NCBI GenBank assembly: GCA_910584825.1
Contig: CAJUCI010000006.1
Location: forward strand, 1 to 64,000
From: an uncultured Duncaniella sp.
GTDB taxonomy: Bacteria; Bacteroidota; Bacteroidia; Bacteroidales; Muribaculaceae
Length of the DNA stretch: 64,000 nucleotides
Direction: 5' to 3'
Below the pieces are notes generated by a model, which saw only the letters and a list, made by a program, of their open reading frames with translations, was not told where the DNA came from and did no database searches. The translations under genes were made by a program, and so were the position numbers. Of the stretch, positions 26,170-34,824 are shown piece after piece (positions within the stretch are counted from its first letter, which is position 1; every line of letters begins with the position of its first letter).

Positions 26170-27357
26170 TTATTTATGTCGGAGTGTGAGGACCGTTACT
26201 TCGGGGAATGCACCGATTCGGGCAGGAAATCCTACCGTACCTGCCCCGATGTTGACGTATAGCTGATGTGTGGAATCAGCGTCGGCATACAGTCCTCCCC
26301 ATGTCGGATAGCGCATGGCCGCAGGTGACAATCCAGCAACCTCCATTTGCATGGCGTGGGTGTGTCCTGACAGTGTCAGGGGTATGTTAATATCCATATT
26401 GCCGGATATAGAGTCGGTCCAATGGGCAGGATTATGTGTCAGAAGCACTTTAAATAACGAGTCGGAAGGGGTAGGGTAAGCCTTCGTCAGAGAGCCGTAC
26501 ATCGGGAAGGGAGGGTCGCCGATATTCTCCACGCCTATCAGTGCTATCGAGTCAACGCCATTGTGTATATATGCAGTAGCGTTGTTAAGCATTTTCCATC
26601 CCATAGACGATTGAAGGTCTTTGAGATATCGGACGCTCTTTCTCTTGTCGGCAGCTGAGTCCCATGTGGCATAATCTCCATAATCATGATTTCCCATGAT
26701 GGAATATACGCCATCCTTAGCCCTCAGTCGGCTCAATGGGGCTGCGTGCGGAGTCAGTTCGTATGACCGCGAATTTACGATATCGCCCGTGAACACAACC
26801 AAGTCAGGCGACAGGCTGTTTATTTCATCCACAAGGCGTGACACGAATGCGGTATCATTGCCGAATGTCCCGGTATGAAGGTCGGAGATTTGCACTATCC
26901 GATATCCGTCAAAACTTTTCGGGATGTCAGTACGCGCGATTTCCACCTCACGTACATCAATCATAAATCGGTCGACCAATGCTCCCCACCACATAACTGC
27001 AAACGTAAATACCGACACCACAAATGCGATAACCGATATCGTTTTTATTCGCTTTCGGTGAACCACGCACGGGATGCATGCTATCATGTCGATAATGACA
27101 TATATATATTTTGCGATATATACTGACAGGAATGTGTAAAGCATCCACATGACCGTCAGCAGCATCTCATTGTCACCTGCCTTACGGGGCAAAGCTATCG
27201 CGCAAACAAGCAATGCGTAAAAAACTACGGCACTCCATTTCTGCAATCTGCCCCCAAATTTATTTTTAAGGCGGTTTCTGAGAGCACGATATATGTACGC
27301 ATCAGAAAATACGCTCAGTAAAATAAAGATTATCAGAGGAGTCCAGGGGATACGCAT
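26170..27357 (-). CDS. Membrane-anchored metallophosphoesterase
   Basis: 395 residues. Three or four N-terminal hydrophobic segments (to about residue 130) anchor a calcineurin-like phosphoesterase domain at ~145-395. Metal-site motifs: VQISDLHTGTF, VVFTGDIVNS, IMGNHDYG, LLTHNPAHW and LSGHTHAMQM. The domain resembles the YaeI/YkuE group, some of which act on lipid-linked phosphates, but the substrate here is unknown. It follows the PlsC-like acyltransferase gene by 39 bases, which favours a membrane-lipid role as an inference. Confidence 0.88.
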   Translation of the reverse strand: MRIPWTPLIIFILLSVFSDAYIYRALRNRLKNKFGGRLQKWSAVVFYALLVCAIALPRKAGDNEMLLTVMWMLYTFLSVYIAKYIYVIIDMIACIPCVVHRKRIKTISVIAFVVSVFTFAVMWWGALVDRFMIDVREVEIARTDIPKSFDGYRIVQISDLHTGTFGNDTAFVSRLVDEINSLSPDLVVFTGDIVNSRSYELTPHAAPLSRLRAKDGVYSIMGNHDYGDYATWDSAADKRKSVRYLKDLQSSMGWKMLNNATAYIHNGVDSIALIGVENIGDPPFPMYGSLTKAYPTPSDSLFKVLLTHNPAHWTDSISGNMDINIPLTLSGHTHAMQMEVAGLSPAAMRYPTWGGLYADADSTHQLYVNIGAGTVGFPARIGAFPEVTVLTLRHK

Positions 27358-27396
27358 GGCAGGGATAGAGTAGGGGATTGATGACTATAGCTTATG

Positions 27397-28566
27397 TCAG
27401 CAATAGCCGGCGGCAATTAACTTGTTGCGCAGAGGATTGGCATACATGGTGTACATATACGTGCGCAGGAAATTACGTTCCTGAACAGTAATGTCGGGCA
27501 CGTCGATTTTATCAAGCTGACCCTCGATATATGCCGTCACTTTGTCGGCTTCTTCCTGAGAATAACGCTCGGCATACATATCGCTGTCAAAGGCTCGGTC
27601 ATATGACACATAATTTATCGGGAAAATCTTGTATCCGCCATGTATTCCGCAATCGATATTATGGCATGCGCGGCGCAACACCTCCTGCTTGTCGCAATCC
27701 TCAGGCAGTGATTCTATAAGCGATGATATGCAGGATGCAAAGGCAATGTGTACACGACCCTTGAATCCGAGCAGACCGGTCTCCATAGAGAAAAGGTCGT
27801 CGTGCTGCGACTTCTTGAACTCCGGGTCACGATGCTTGAGCAGGTATTCACGAGCCTTGAGATAATCGTTGGGGTCAAACTCATATGAGATTGACACCGG
27901 GAATATATTCAGCGATGCAATGCTCTCTGCTGCAGTGCCTTTGCCACCGAGGGCCAGCATCTTTATCACACTTTCCTGCGTATGGTCGCTTGAATCCTTG
28001 GCACGGCCCTGACGTTGTGCAATCCATATGCTCTCATTCTTTTCGTGAAGGGCGTAATGGATATATGCCGACAGCTGTTTGGCGGCCTCAAGTGCCTGAC
28101 GTGTAGGAAGATTACGCTTTACGATAAAACTGCCGTTGAGCTTCACGAGATGAGTTATCCACTCGTATATCAGCAGGTTATCACCGATTGCCACCTCTGA
28201 AGTCTTCATGCCTTTGCGCAGGAAGCAGAGGTTTATAAACGATGCGTCAAGCACAATATCCCTGTGGTTGGATATGAATGTATATGATTTGTCAGTCTTA
28301 ACATTTTCAATTCCTGACGTGGTTATGCCTGACGTAGTATGTGCCTCAAGCTCCTCAAGGAACTTTTGCATTATATTAACCTGAAACTCCCTCTTGTTTT
28401 TGCTGGAACTCAGTAGGGCTACAAACTGGTCATAATCCACATCGGGCAACACCCAGCGCACAGCGTGTTCAAAACCGGGCTCTTTTACCATTTCTGCAAT
28501 CCGCGACGCGAATTGAGTCTCATCATAAGGAGCAATTTCTGTATAATCTAATTCTTGTGCGTCCAT
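27397..28566 (-). CDS. PlsC-like glycerophosphate acyltransferase
   Basis: 389 residues from the ATG at 28566 (MDAQELDYTEIAPYDE); the frame is open 30 codons further up but that part is not protein-like and includes the promoter side. The acyltransferase motif I SNHRDIVLDASFI (His-x4-Asp) is near residue 110, with IWIAQRQGRAKDSSD as the later conserved block. It would transfer an acyl chain to a glycerol-phosphate-type acceptor at the inner membrane; bacterial members also act on other lipids. First gene of the run leading to tex, folK, tsaB and the methyltransferase. Confidence 0.85.
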   Translation of the reverse strand: MDAQELDYTEIAPYDETQFASRIAEMVKEPGFEHAVRWVLPDVDYDQFVALLSSSKNKREFQVNIMQKFLEELEAHTTSGITTSGIENVKTDKSYTFISNHRDIVLDASFINLCFLRKGMKTSEVAIGDNLLIYEWITHLVKLNGSFIVKRNLPTRQALEAAKQLSAYIHYALHEKNESIWIAQRQGRAKDSSDHTQESVIKMLALGGKGTAAESIASLNIFPVSISYEFDPNDYLKAREYLLKHRDPEFKKSQHDDLFSMETGLLGFKGRVHIAFASCISSLIESLPEDCDKQEVLRRACHNIDCGIHGGYKIFPINYVSYDRAFDSDMYAERYSQEEADKVTAYIEGQLDKIDVPDITVQERNFLRTYMYTMYANPLRNKLIAAGYC

Positions 28567-28625
28567 TACGCGCTTTGATATTATTATATATAATATATAA
28601 TGAATAGTCGAAACAATAGTTGGGT

Positions 28626-28656
28626 CAAAGGTAGACTTTTTTGCCTTAATATGCAA
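28626..28656 (-). promoter_or_regulatory. Promoter of the acyltransferase-tex-folK-tsaB run
   Basis: Minus strand: TTG (28654-28656), 20 bases, TACCTTTG (28626-28633). The -7 box is a full match and -33 reads GTTG. The leader is about 55 bases. Confidence 0.55.
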
Positions 28657-28694
28657 CTCAGGCTACTCAAATTAAATCTTTTTAAGAACGACAA

Positions 28695-28741
28695 GGTCGG
28701 CCCTTACCATTTAGAATGGCAAATGCCGACCAAATCATGAC
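28695..28741 (-). terminator. Nested hairpin, probable terminator of the glycosyltransferase
   Basis: GGTCGGC (28695-28701) pairs with GCCGACC (28735-28741), and inside it CCATT (28707-28711) pairs with AATGG (28715-28719). On the minus strand the stem is followed by a moderately T-rich TTGTCGTTCTT. The T-run is weak, so an RNA structure of another kind is possible. Confidence 0.4.
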
Positions 28742-28858
28742 GATGTCTGAACCGATACGCGATGACGCCTGATAGGAGAGCGTATTTCGCGTATAATGAT
28801 TCATCAATCAATAATTGACGTAAGGCCATTTTACATAATACTGATTATGGGAACATCA

Positions 28859-29809
28859 TTAGTGGCGCATGAGCAATAGTTTCATTGGCCATATGCCGAG
28901 CCTATGCGACATTTTATAGGCAATTTTATAAGGCAAGGAAATTCCAGGTTGCCTACATTCCCATTCGCACACCTCGGGGAAAATTTTGAGCCATTTGTCA
29001 AGGGTGTCCTTACGAAGATATAAATTTTTTATATCACGTTTATATCTGAGCAACATTGCGAATCGTTTGCTGTCATATCCTTTGCCTCTCATGAAATCGT
29101 CAATCAGATTAAGGCACTTTACGCGTTGTTCAACAATTTCAGGCTTGTCGATTATGGCTGTCATCGACTGTTCAACCCCTTTCCTGTAATGATACTGCGA
29201 ACCTGCGACATGACCGATTGTTTTAGAGACTGCAAACACACGGCTCATAAATCCCACATCTTCCGAGCAGTTTATGTCAGGGAAAAATGTCAGGTTATTT
29301 GCTACAATGACTTCGCGCTTGACTAAATGATTCCAAACACACATTAAATAATATGATTCACTATTTAATACATCATATGGCCTTGCAACCGTCGGCAACG
29401 AATATTTAGTGCTCTTATTTGTCTCTTCTTCAATTATATAGTCGCATGAGATTATATCTACGTTACCGCCATTTGTAGCATTATACATCTCTTCATAAAG
29501 CGTACTGTCTACCCAATCGTCAGGGTCACAGTGGATTACATACTCTCCCGTTGCGAGCCTTAATCCTGCATTTCTCGCCGCCGCCTGTTTGGAATTACGC
29601 TCTAAGTTGATGATTTTGACCTGGTTGCGGCGTGCAGGGAACTTCTCGATAACATCATTCAATATGTCCATAGATTTGTCGGGAGTACAGTCGTTGACAA
29701 ATATGAACTCCATCTCATCGAGAGTCTGCGAAAACAATGACTCCGCGCATTTCGCTATGGCGAATTCGGCCCGGTAAACCGGGATTATTACTGATACTTT
29801 AGGCTGCAT
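28859..29809 (-). CDS. Family-2 glycosyltransferase
   Basis: 316 residues. GT-A fold at ~4-210: VSVIIPVYRAEFAIAKCAES, FIFVNDCTPDKSMDIL, RNAGLRLATGEYVIHCDPDD with the metal-binding Asp pair, and a later SEDVGFMSRVF acceptor segment. The C-terminal ~80 residues are basic with an amphipathic stretch but no clear membrane span. Likely adds a sugar to a surface polysaccharide, glycolipid or glycoprotein; donor and acceptor are unknown. It diverges from another GT2 gene at 29971. A TACATTTG -7 box (29826-29833) lies upstream without a good -33 partner. Confidence 0.88.
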   Translation of the reverse strand: MQPKVSVIIPVYRAEFAIAKCAESLFSQTLDEMEFIFVNDCTPDKSMDILNDVIEKFPARRNQVKIINLERNSKQAAARNAGLRLATGEYVIHCDPDDWVDSTLYEEMYNATNGGNVDIISCDYIIEEETNKSTKYSLPTVARPYDVLNSESYYLMCVWNHLVKREVIVANNLTFFPDINCSEDVGFMSRVFAVSKTIGHVAGSQYHYRKGVEQSMTAIIDKPEIVEQRVKCLNLIDDFMRGKGYDSKRFAMLLRYKRDIKNLYLRKDTLDKWLKIFPEVCEWECRQPGISLPYKIAYKMSHRLGIWPMKLLLMRH

Positions 29810-29873
29810 GATTGCAATTTTGTTACAAATGTATTAATTATCGAGCACAAAACATCATGTATCGTAGCAAAAA

Positions 29874-29905
29874 TTTGGAGTGAAACGTAATTTAATATAA
29901 ATTTG
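29874..29905 (+). promoter_or_regulatory. Promoter of the plus-strand glycosyltransferase
   Basis: TTTG (29874-29877), 20 bases, TAAATTTG (29898-29905), a perfect match to the phylum consensus. Leader about 60 bases. Confidence 0.65.
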
Positions 29906-29970
29906 CACAAAAGACCAAGATTTTACTTGTAGTATTTATCTCTTCCCGACATATTCACACACCATTACTA

Positions 29971-30714
29971 ATGCAGCCGCTATTTTCTATTATTACGGTC
30001 ACATTCAATGCTTCAAAAACGCTCCCGGCCACTCTTAAAAGTGTAAAGGAGCAGACGTGTCAGCTATATGAGTATCTGATAATTGACGGATTGTCGTCAG
30101 ACGACACGGTTGAAATTGCTGAAAATGCCGGAATCAGTAATTGTACGGTGATTTCAGAGCGTGACCGAGGTTTGTATGATGCGATGAACAAGGGTCTTGG
30201 TCTGGCAAACGGCGATTATGTGATATTCCTGAACGCAGGTGACACATTCCATACTCCTGATACTCTTCAGCATTTTGCAGATGCTGTACTTGACAATGAT
30301 TATCCCGGTATAGTTTACGGCCAGACCGATATTGTGGATTCCAACCGCCGTCGATTACGCCCCCGTCATTTCAGTGCCCCCGAAGTCCTGACGCTCGAGA
30401 GTTTCAGTAACGGCATGGTGGTGTGCCATCAGGCGTTTGTAGTATTGCGCAAACTTACCAACAACTTCAATACACGGTTCAAATTTTCAGCCGATTACGA
30501 GTGGTGCATAAGATGTCTGCAACGTTCACATCGCAACTATTACCTTGATGAAGTCGTGATAGACTATCTTGACGAGGGCGTGACGTCGCAGAATAAATGG
30601 AGCTCGCTTTGGGAACGGTTTGACATCATGTCGTATTACTACGGCCTCTTCCCTACCCTGCTCAATCACATCAGGAAAGTTGCCGGAGCATTGCGCGATA
30701 AATTTAGAGCATAG
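29971..30714 (+). CDS. Family-2 glycosyltransferase (WcaA/EpsE-like)
   Basis: 247 residues. GT-A fold: LFSIITVTFNASKTLPATLK, YLIIDGLSSDDTVEIAEN, ISERDRGLYDAMNKGLGLA and FLNAGDTFHTPDTL (the DxD position reads AGD), then FSADYEWCIRCLQ. This subgroup is common in exopolysaccharide and lipopolysaccharide clusters. It is a single gene between promoter 29874-29905 and the convergent ruvC, with 21 bases between stop codons. Donor and acceptor are unknown. Confidence 0.88.
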   Translation: MQPLFSIITVTFNASKTLPATLKSVKEQTCQLYEYLIIDGLSSDDTVEIAENAGISNCTVISERDRGLYDAMNKGLGLANGDYVIFLNAGDTFHTPDTLQHFADAVLDNDYPGIVYGQTDIVDSNRRRLRPRHFSAPEVLTLESFSNGMVVCHQAFVVLRKLTNNFNTRFKFSADYEWCIRCLQRSHRNYYLDEVVIDYLDEGVTSQNKWSSLWERFDIMSYYYGLFPTLLNHIRKVAGALRDKFRA

Positions 30715-30735
30715 ATTGAATAGCCCTCACGTTTA

Positions 30736-31311
30736 TCAGATTTTGACTTTGTCAGGATTCTTGGCTATAAATTCTTTCCAGGACTTCGGCCCTGACGAAG
30801 CCACCGGCCTTGAAGACTCATAGAAATGGCACATGGCAGCGGCAAGTCCGTCAGTAGCATCAAGTTCAAGCCCTTCAAGCTGAGAGGAAGATATGGCGAG
30901 GATACGTCTCAGTAGTTCTCTCACCTGCTCCTTTGATGCCGCACCGTTGCCGGTAATAGCCATCTTTATTTTTCTCGGCTCATATTCCGAGATGGGGACA
31001 TCCCGAGAAAGTGCCGCAGCCATAGCCACACCCTGCGCACGGCCGAGTTTAAGCATGGATTGTACATTCTTGCCAAAGAACGGAGCCTCTATTGCCATCT
31101 CATCCGGCAAGTATTGCTCTACAAGCCCAAGCACACGTTCATAAATGCGGCGAAGACGCAGATAATGGCTCTCAAACTTATCCAGTTTGACCACTCCGAG
31201 AGCAATCAATGAAGGCTTTTTCCCCGACACCCCTACGACACCATATCCCATGACATTTGTGCCCGGGTCTATTCCGATTATAATTTTGTCATAGTTCTTA
31301 ATGCCGGTCAT
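30736..31311 (-). CDS. ruvC: Crossover junction endodeoxyribonuclease RuvC
   Basis: 191 residues. An RNase H-like resolvase of Holliday junctions. The acidic catalytic residues are in IIGIDPGTNVMGYGVV (D15), MAIEAPFFGKNVQSMLKLG (Glu near 75), and LDATDGLAAAMCHF (two Asp near 151-154). The ATG overlaps the DUF4286 stop codon (ATGA). ruvA and ruvB are not in the window. Confidence 0.95.
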   Translation of the reverse strand: MTGIKNYDKIIIGIDPGTNVMGYGVVGVSGKKPSLIALGVVKLDKFESHYLRLRRIYERVLGLVEQYLPDEMAIEAPFFGKNVQSMLKLGRAQGVAMAAALSRDVPISEYEPRKIKMAITGNGAASKEQVRELLRRILAISSSQLEGLELDATDGLAAAMCHFYESSRPVASSGPKSWKEFIAKNPDKVKI

Positions 31312-31616
31312 GACATCAGTTTCTCCATATATGTAGTGAAAAAGAGCACTCTCTGCCCGAATTTTTGTCCCAACTGCCCGCGCAAGTCTGCAGCGTGGGT
31401 GTCATGCCATGATTGAGCAGAAGCCATGTCTTCGGCTATCAACTGCACGGCATATCCGGCCATACCCTCCTGCGGTTCGGCAAGTATCTTGGCCATGCTC
31501 GGTTCTGTCAGTTTCCCCTCAGCTATCGCTGACGGAAAATACTGCCCCGACACCCATTGACGAAATTGTTCGTCAACGGACTCGTGCACATAAAATGTCG
31601 TATTAAGTATTATCAT
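31308..31616 (-). CDS. DUF4286 small protein
   Basis: 102 residues starting MIILNTTFYVHESVDEQFRQWV, a ferredoxin-like (dimeric alpha-beta barrel-type) pattern of DUF4286. Its ATG overlaps the cstA stop codon and its stop overlaps the ruvC start, so it is translationally coupled on both sides. The open frame upstream (to 31658) lies inside cstA and is ignored. Function unknown; pairing with ruvC recurs in Bacteroidota as far as I know. Confidence 0.82.
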   Translation of the reverse strand: MIILNTTFYVHESVDEQFRQWVSGQYFPSAIAEGKLTEPSMAKILAEPQEGMAGYAVQLIAEDMASAQSWHDTHAADLRGQLGQKFGQRVLFFTTYMEKLMS

Positions 31617-33043
31617 GCTTCTTCTACTTGCGGTTTGCGCGCGGCCTTGAGATAGCACGCGACAAAGATTGATATTGTGAGTATGACGCCTCCTGCGATG
31701 GCTATAATCTTGTCAGACAGTCCTAAGAACTGAGGCGACAGGAACACGAAGTATGACACAATAAATGTCATAACCAAGGCCGGGATAAGTGCCACCCAAT
31801 AGTTCTTGCCCTCCTGCACGAGCCATACATATATAGCCCACAGTGTTACTGTGGCAAGGGTCTGATTTGCCCATGCGAAGTATCGCCATACAATGCCAAA
31901 TTCGACAAACGTGATGCCAAGGCCCACGATGAACAGCGGCACGCATACAACGAGACGTTTGATTATCGGCTTTTGGTCGTAGTTGAAAATGTCAGCGACA
32001 ATAAGCCTGGCTCCGCGAAAAGCGGTGTCGCCTGATGTTATCGGGGCGGCTACGACTCCAAGCAGTGCGAGTATAGCACCGATGCTTCCGAGCGTAGTGT
32101 TGGATATGACATCTACTGCCCACGCTGCGTTATTGCCATGTTCGGCCAGCTGCTCTCCGAGTCCCGTCGGGCCGTGGAAGAATGCCATAGCAATTGCCGC
32201 CCAAATCAAGGCGATTATGCCCTCTGAAATCATCGAGCCGTAGAATACCGACTTACACTTCTTCTCGCTTGTCACACACCTGGCCATCAACGGCGACTGT
32301 GTGGCGTGAAAGCCAGAGATGGCTCCGCAAGCAATTGTGATAAACAGTGTCGGCACGATCGGCAAAGTCTCAGGGTCAAGCTGGAAATTATGCAGTGTGG
32401 TCAGTTCGGGAATCTCGTACTGTCCGGAGAACAGCACAATCAATATGCCGAGAGCCATCGCCACAAGTGCCACTCCAAACACGGGATATATCTTTCCTAT
32501 CACCTTGTCTACAGGAAGAAGCGTCGCAATGATATAATATGCAAGAATGATGTACACCCAAGCCTGCATGGGCACACCGGCCACCATTGTCGACAGTAGC
32601 TGGGCCGGGCTGAGGATGAATACGGCACCGACAAGCACCATAAGTGCTATGGAGAATACTCTCACCACGTTGCGCGTGCTTGTGCCGAGGTATATGCCTA
32701 TTATTTCAGGGAGGCTCTTGCCATCATGGCGAAGTATGAGCATGCCGGATAAATAATCGTGCATAGCTCCGAAGAAAATGCATCCAAGTGTTATCCACAA
32801 AAAAGCCACGGGGCCGAAGCATGCGCCGAGAATAGCACCGAAAATAGGTCCTGTTCCGGCGATGTTGAGCAGCTGTATCAGAAACACCCTCCAACGGGGC
32901 AGTTTCATATAGTCCACTCCATCCTCAAGCCTCAATGCCGGCGTAAGGTTGGAGTCATCGGCTTCGGCAAGGCGTTCCAGGTATGTTCCGTAGGTGAAAT
33001 ATGCTACTATAAGCAGTGTAAGGCAGATTATAAAAGTTACCAT
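31613..33043 (-). CDS. cstA: CstA-family carbon-starvation / peptide transporter
   Basis: 476 residues, about 13 hydrophobic segments. The family start (YLERLAEADDSNLTPAL) is followed by GTGPIFGAILGACFGPVAFLW and ISGFHATQSPLMAR, conserved in CstA-type permeases. It is shorter than E. coli CstA (about 700), like other Bacteroidota members. Related proteins import peptides or pyruvate. A TACTTTTG -7 box overlaps the stop codon of the NlpC/P60 gene (33084-33091), without a -33 partner. Confidence 0.88.
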   Translation of the reverse strand: MVTFIICLTLLIVAYFTYGTYLERLAEADDSNLTPALRLEDGVDYMKLPRWRVFLIQLLNIAGTGPIFGAILGACFGPVAFLWITLGCIFFGAMHDYLSGMLILRHDGKSLPEIIGIYLGTSTRNVVRVFSIALMVLVGAVFILSPAQLLSTMVAGVPMQAWVYIILAYYIIATLLPVDKVIGKIYPVFGVALVAMALGILIVLFSGQYEIPELTTLHNFQLDPETLPIVPTLFITIACGAISGFHATQSPLMARCVTSEKKCKSVFYGSMISEGIIALIWAAIAMAFFHGPTGLGEQLAEHGNNAAWAVDVISNTTLGSIGAILALLGVVAAPITSGDTAFRGARLIVADIFNYDQKPIIKRLVVCVPLFIVGLGITFVEFGIVWRYFAWANQTLATVTLWAIYVWLVQEGKNYWVALIPALVMTFIVSYFVFLSPQFLGLSDKIIAIAGGVILTISIFVACYLKAARKPQVEEA

Positions 33044-33082
33044 TATGAGAGTAAATGAGTTTTTGTTAACTTGTTACCGATG

Positions 33083-34024
33083 TCAAAAGTACCAGGGATG
33101 ATTGATAATCCGGGTAATCCCGTCAGAGGGAATCATCCCTCCGATACGTGAAGCACCCCTGTAGAACCGTTTTGAAAAGTCAGGGTCGTCATTGTCCATA
33201 CGATTGACCTTAACCCTGCCGGATGAATGGATATATGTACCGTTGCTGTCATATACCGCCACGTGCGATATACGTCCGTCAGGAGTGTTGCTGAAAAACA
33301 GCAGGTCAGCCCGTGACAGCGATGCCGTGTCATCAGGCTCAATACGTTTGCCTATATTTATTTGTTCGCGCGCATCACGAAGGGTGAGTATGCCGTTGGC
33401 ATAATAGGCCACTCTGACAAGCCCCGAACAGTCAACCGACTTAGTTGAGCAAGCTCCCCATAGATAAGGGGTTCCCATCAGATAGTAGCAACGGTCAAGG
33501 ATGGCATCGGCGTCAAACGCCTGTGAGGCCCATTGTTCAGCCGGAACGACGGCTGACGTCCTGACCCATCCTGCCCTACCGTCAGGCAGCGTTACCCGCG
33601 AATAATCTCCTGCACCAATCGTGCCCTCAATGATTGAGCCGTTCACCAGTTCCGATACAACTGCGCCACGTGATTGCTGACTCAGCGTGTCGAAATACAC
33701 TTTGCACTCATCCATCGAGATTACTGCGAGCCGCGACGCTTTACGCCATTCAGCCATCTCGGCATCAGATTTTCTTACCGTGCTTGAGACATTCACGTAG
33801 CCCTCATATCCGTCAGGTGCCTTCAGCCTCAGCCATTCGCCACCGTCATCATCAAGTATCTGCATAGGCATTCCCATGATAGCTTGCGAAGTCATTTCCG
33901 TGGCATGCCCCTTCCCGTCGCGAATGCATGCAACGGGAATATTTATCTGCACCCATTCAGAGGGAGATTGGGCAAAAAGAGTCAACGGGATAACACTTGC
34001 AAGGAGTGATATGATGGTTTTCAT
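33083..34024 (-). CDS. Secreted NlpC/P60 cysteine peptidase with SH3-type domains
   Basis: 313 residues with a signal peptide (MKTIISLLASVIPLTLFAQ). Two bacterial SH3-like regions (~25-85 and ~100-160) precede an NlpC/P60 domain with catalytic C199 (SVDCSGLV), H254 (RISHVAVY) and the third polar residue around H266 (YIHSSG). Likely a gamma-D-glutamyl-diamino-acid endopeptidase trimming murein stem peptides in the periplasm; related Bacteroidota enzymes (YkfC-like) do this. It lies in the rnr-ruvC run, away from the salvage operon. Confidence 0.9.
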   Translation of the reverse strand: MKTIISLLASVIPLTLFAQSPSEWVQINIPVACIRDGKGHATEMTSQAIMGMPMQILDDDGGEWLRLKAPDGYEGYVNVSSTVRKSDAEMAEWRKASRLAVISMDECKVYFDTLSQQSRGAVVSELVNGSIIEGTIGAGDYSRVTLPDGRAGWVRTSAVVPAEQWASQAFDADAILDRCYYLMGTPYLWGACSTKSVDCSGLVRVAYYANGILTLRDAREQINIGKRIEPDDTASLSRADLLFFSNTPDGRISHVAVYDSNGTYIHSSGRVKVNRMDNDDPDFSKRFYRGASRIGGMIPSDGITRIINHPWYF

Positions 34025-34050
34025 GTAAATAAAACGCGAAATTATAACTT

Positions 34051-34824
34051 TTATTCCCTCGATAGGAATAAATTTCTCGCATTTTCAGTCGTGATGTCCG
34101 AAATTGTATCGATGTCTACCGACAATGCTGCCGCAACAGCCTTTGCCGTCTCAGTCATATACGCTGTCTCGTTTCTTTTTCCGCGATACGGCACCGGGGC
34201 GAGATATGGCGCATCGGTCTCGAGAAGTATGCGCTCGGCCCCTATTGTCGGCAGCACTTCACGCAACTTTGAGTTTTTGAATGTGACTATTCCGTTTATG
34301 CCAAAATAGAAATCACCTATGCGGCGTATGCGCTCCACATCATCAGTGCTTCCGCCGAAGCTGTGAAACACACCTTTGACTTTCCCATTCACATTGCCAA
34401 GCACTTCGAGCACCTCGTCAAGCCCTTCGCGGCAATGTATGATTATCGGCAAATCCATTTCAATGGCCTTATCGACCTGGATGGCAAACACATCCATCTG
34501 CTCGTTGCGATATGTCTTGTCCCAGTAGAGGTCTATGCCGATTTCACCCACAGCTGCATAGCCGCCGTTTTCAAGCTCTGACATCACGATGTCAAGTGCC
34601 TCCTTCCAGCTGTCATTGACTTCGGTCGGATGCAATCCCATAGCCATCAATGTCGTGCCGGGATACTCTTCATGTAGCCGTTTCATCGGCGCGATTGTTC
34701 CGCAATCGACATTCGGAAACATCATCATTCCCACGCCTGCATCCTTTGCACGAGACATGACCTCGGCCCTGTCCGTGTCAAATTCAGGCAGGTATAAATG
34801 GGTATGCGTATCGAAAAGCATCAT
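34051..34824 (-). CDS. tatD: TatD-family metal-dependent hydrolase
   Basis: 257 residues of the amidohydrolase TIM-barrel fold: FDTHTHLYLPEFD (metal HxH), AVGEIGIDLYWD (Glu ligand), IIHCREGLDEVL (His), HSFGG (His) and LLETDAPYLAP (catalytic Asp). TatD enzymes are 3'-5' DNA/RNA exonucleases or D-aminoacyl-type hydrolases depending on the subgroup, so the specific role is uncertain. The ATG overlaps the stop codon of the polyprenyl synthase gene; two adjacent ATGs are present and either could be used. Confidence 0.92.
   Translation of the reverse strand: MMLFDTHTHLYLPEFDTDRAEVMSRAKDAGVGMMMFPNVDCGTIAPMKRLHEEYPGTTLMAMGLHPTEVNDSWKEALDIVMSELENGGYAAVGEIGIDLYWDKTYRNEQMDVFAIQVDKAIEMDLPIIIHCREGLDEVLEVLGNVNGKVKGVFHSFGGSTDDVERIRRIGDFYFGINGIVTFKNSKLREVLPTIGAERILLETDAPYLAPVPYRGKRNETAYMTETAKAVAAALSVDIDTISDITTENARNLFLSRE

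Larger units (their letters stand above)
28567..28858. other. Non-coding stretch with promoter and two dyads
   Basis: No gene is seen. It holds the acyltransferase promoter (28626-28656), a nested dyad (28695-28741), and a second inverted repeat ATACGCG (28755-28761) / CGCGTAT (28788-28794). The dyads lie directly downstream of the minus-strand glycosyltransferase and are most simply its 3' end and terminator region. Confidence 0.4.
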
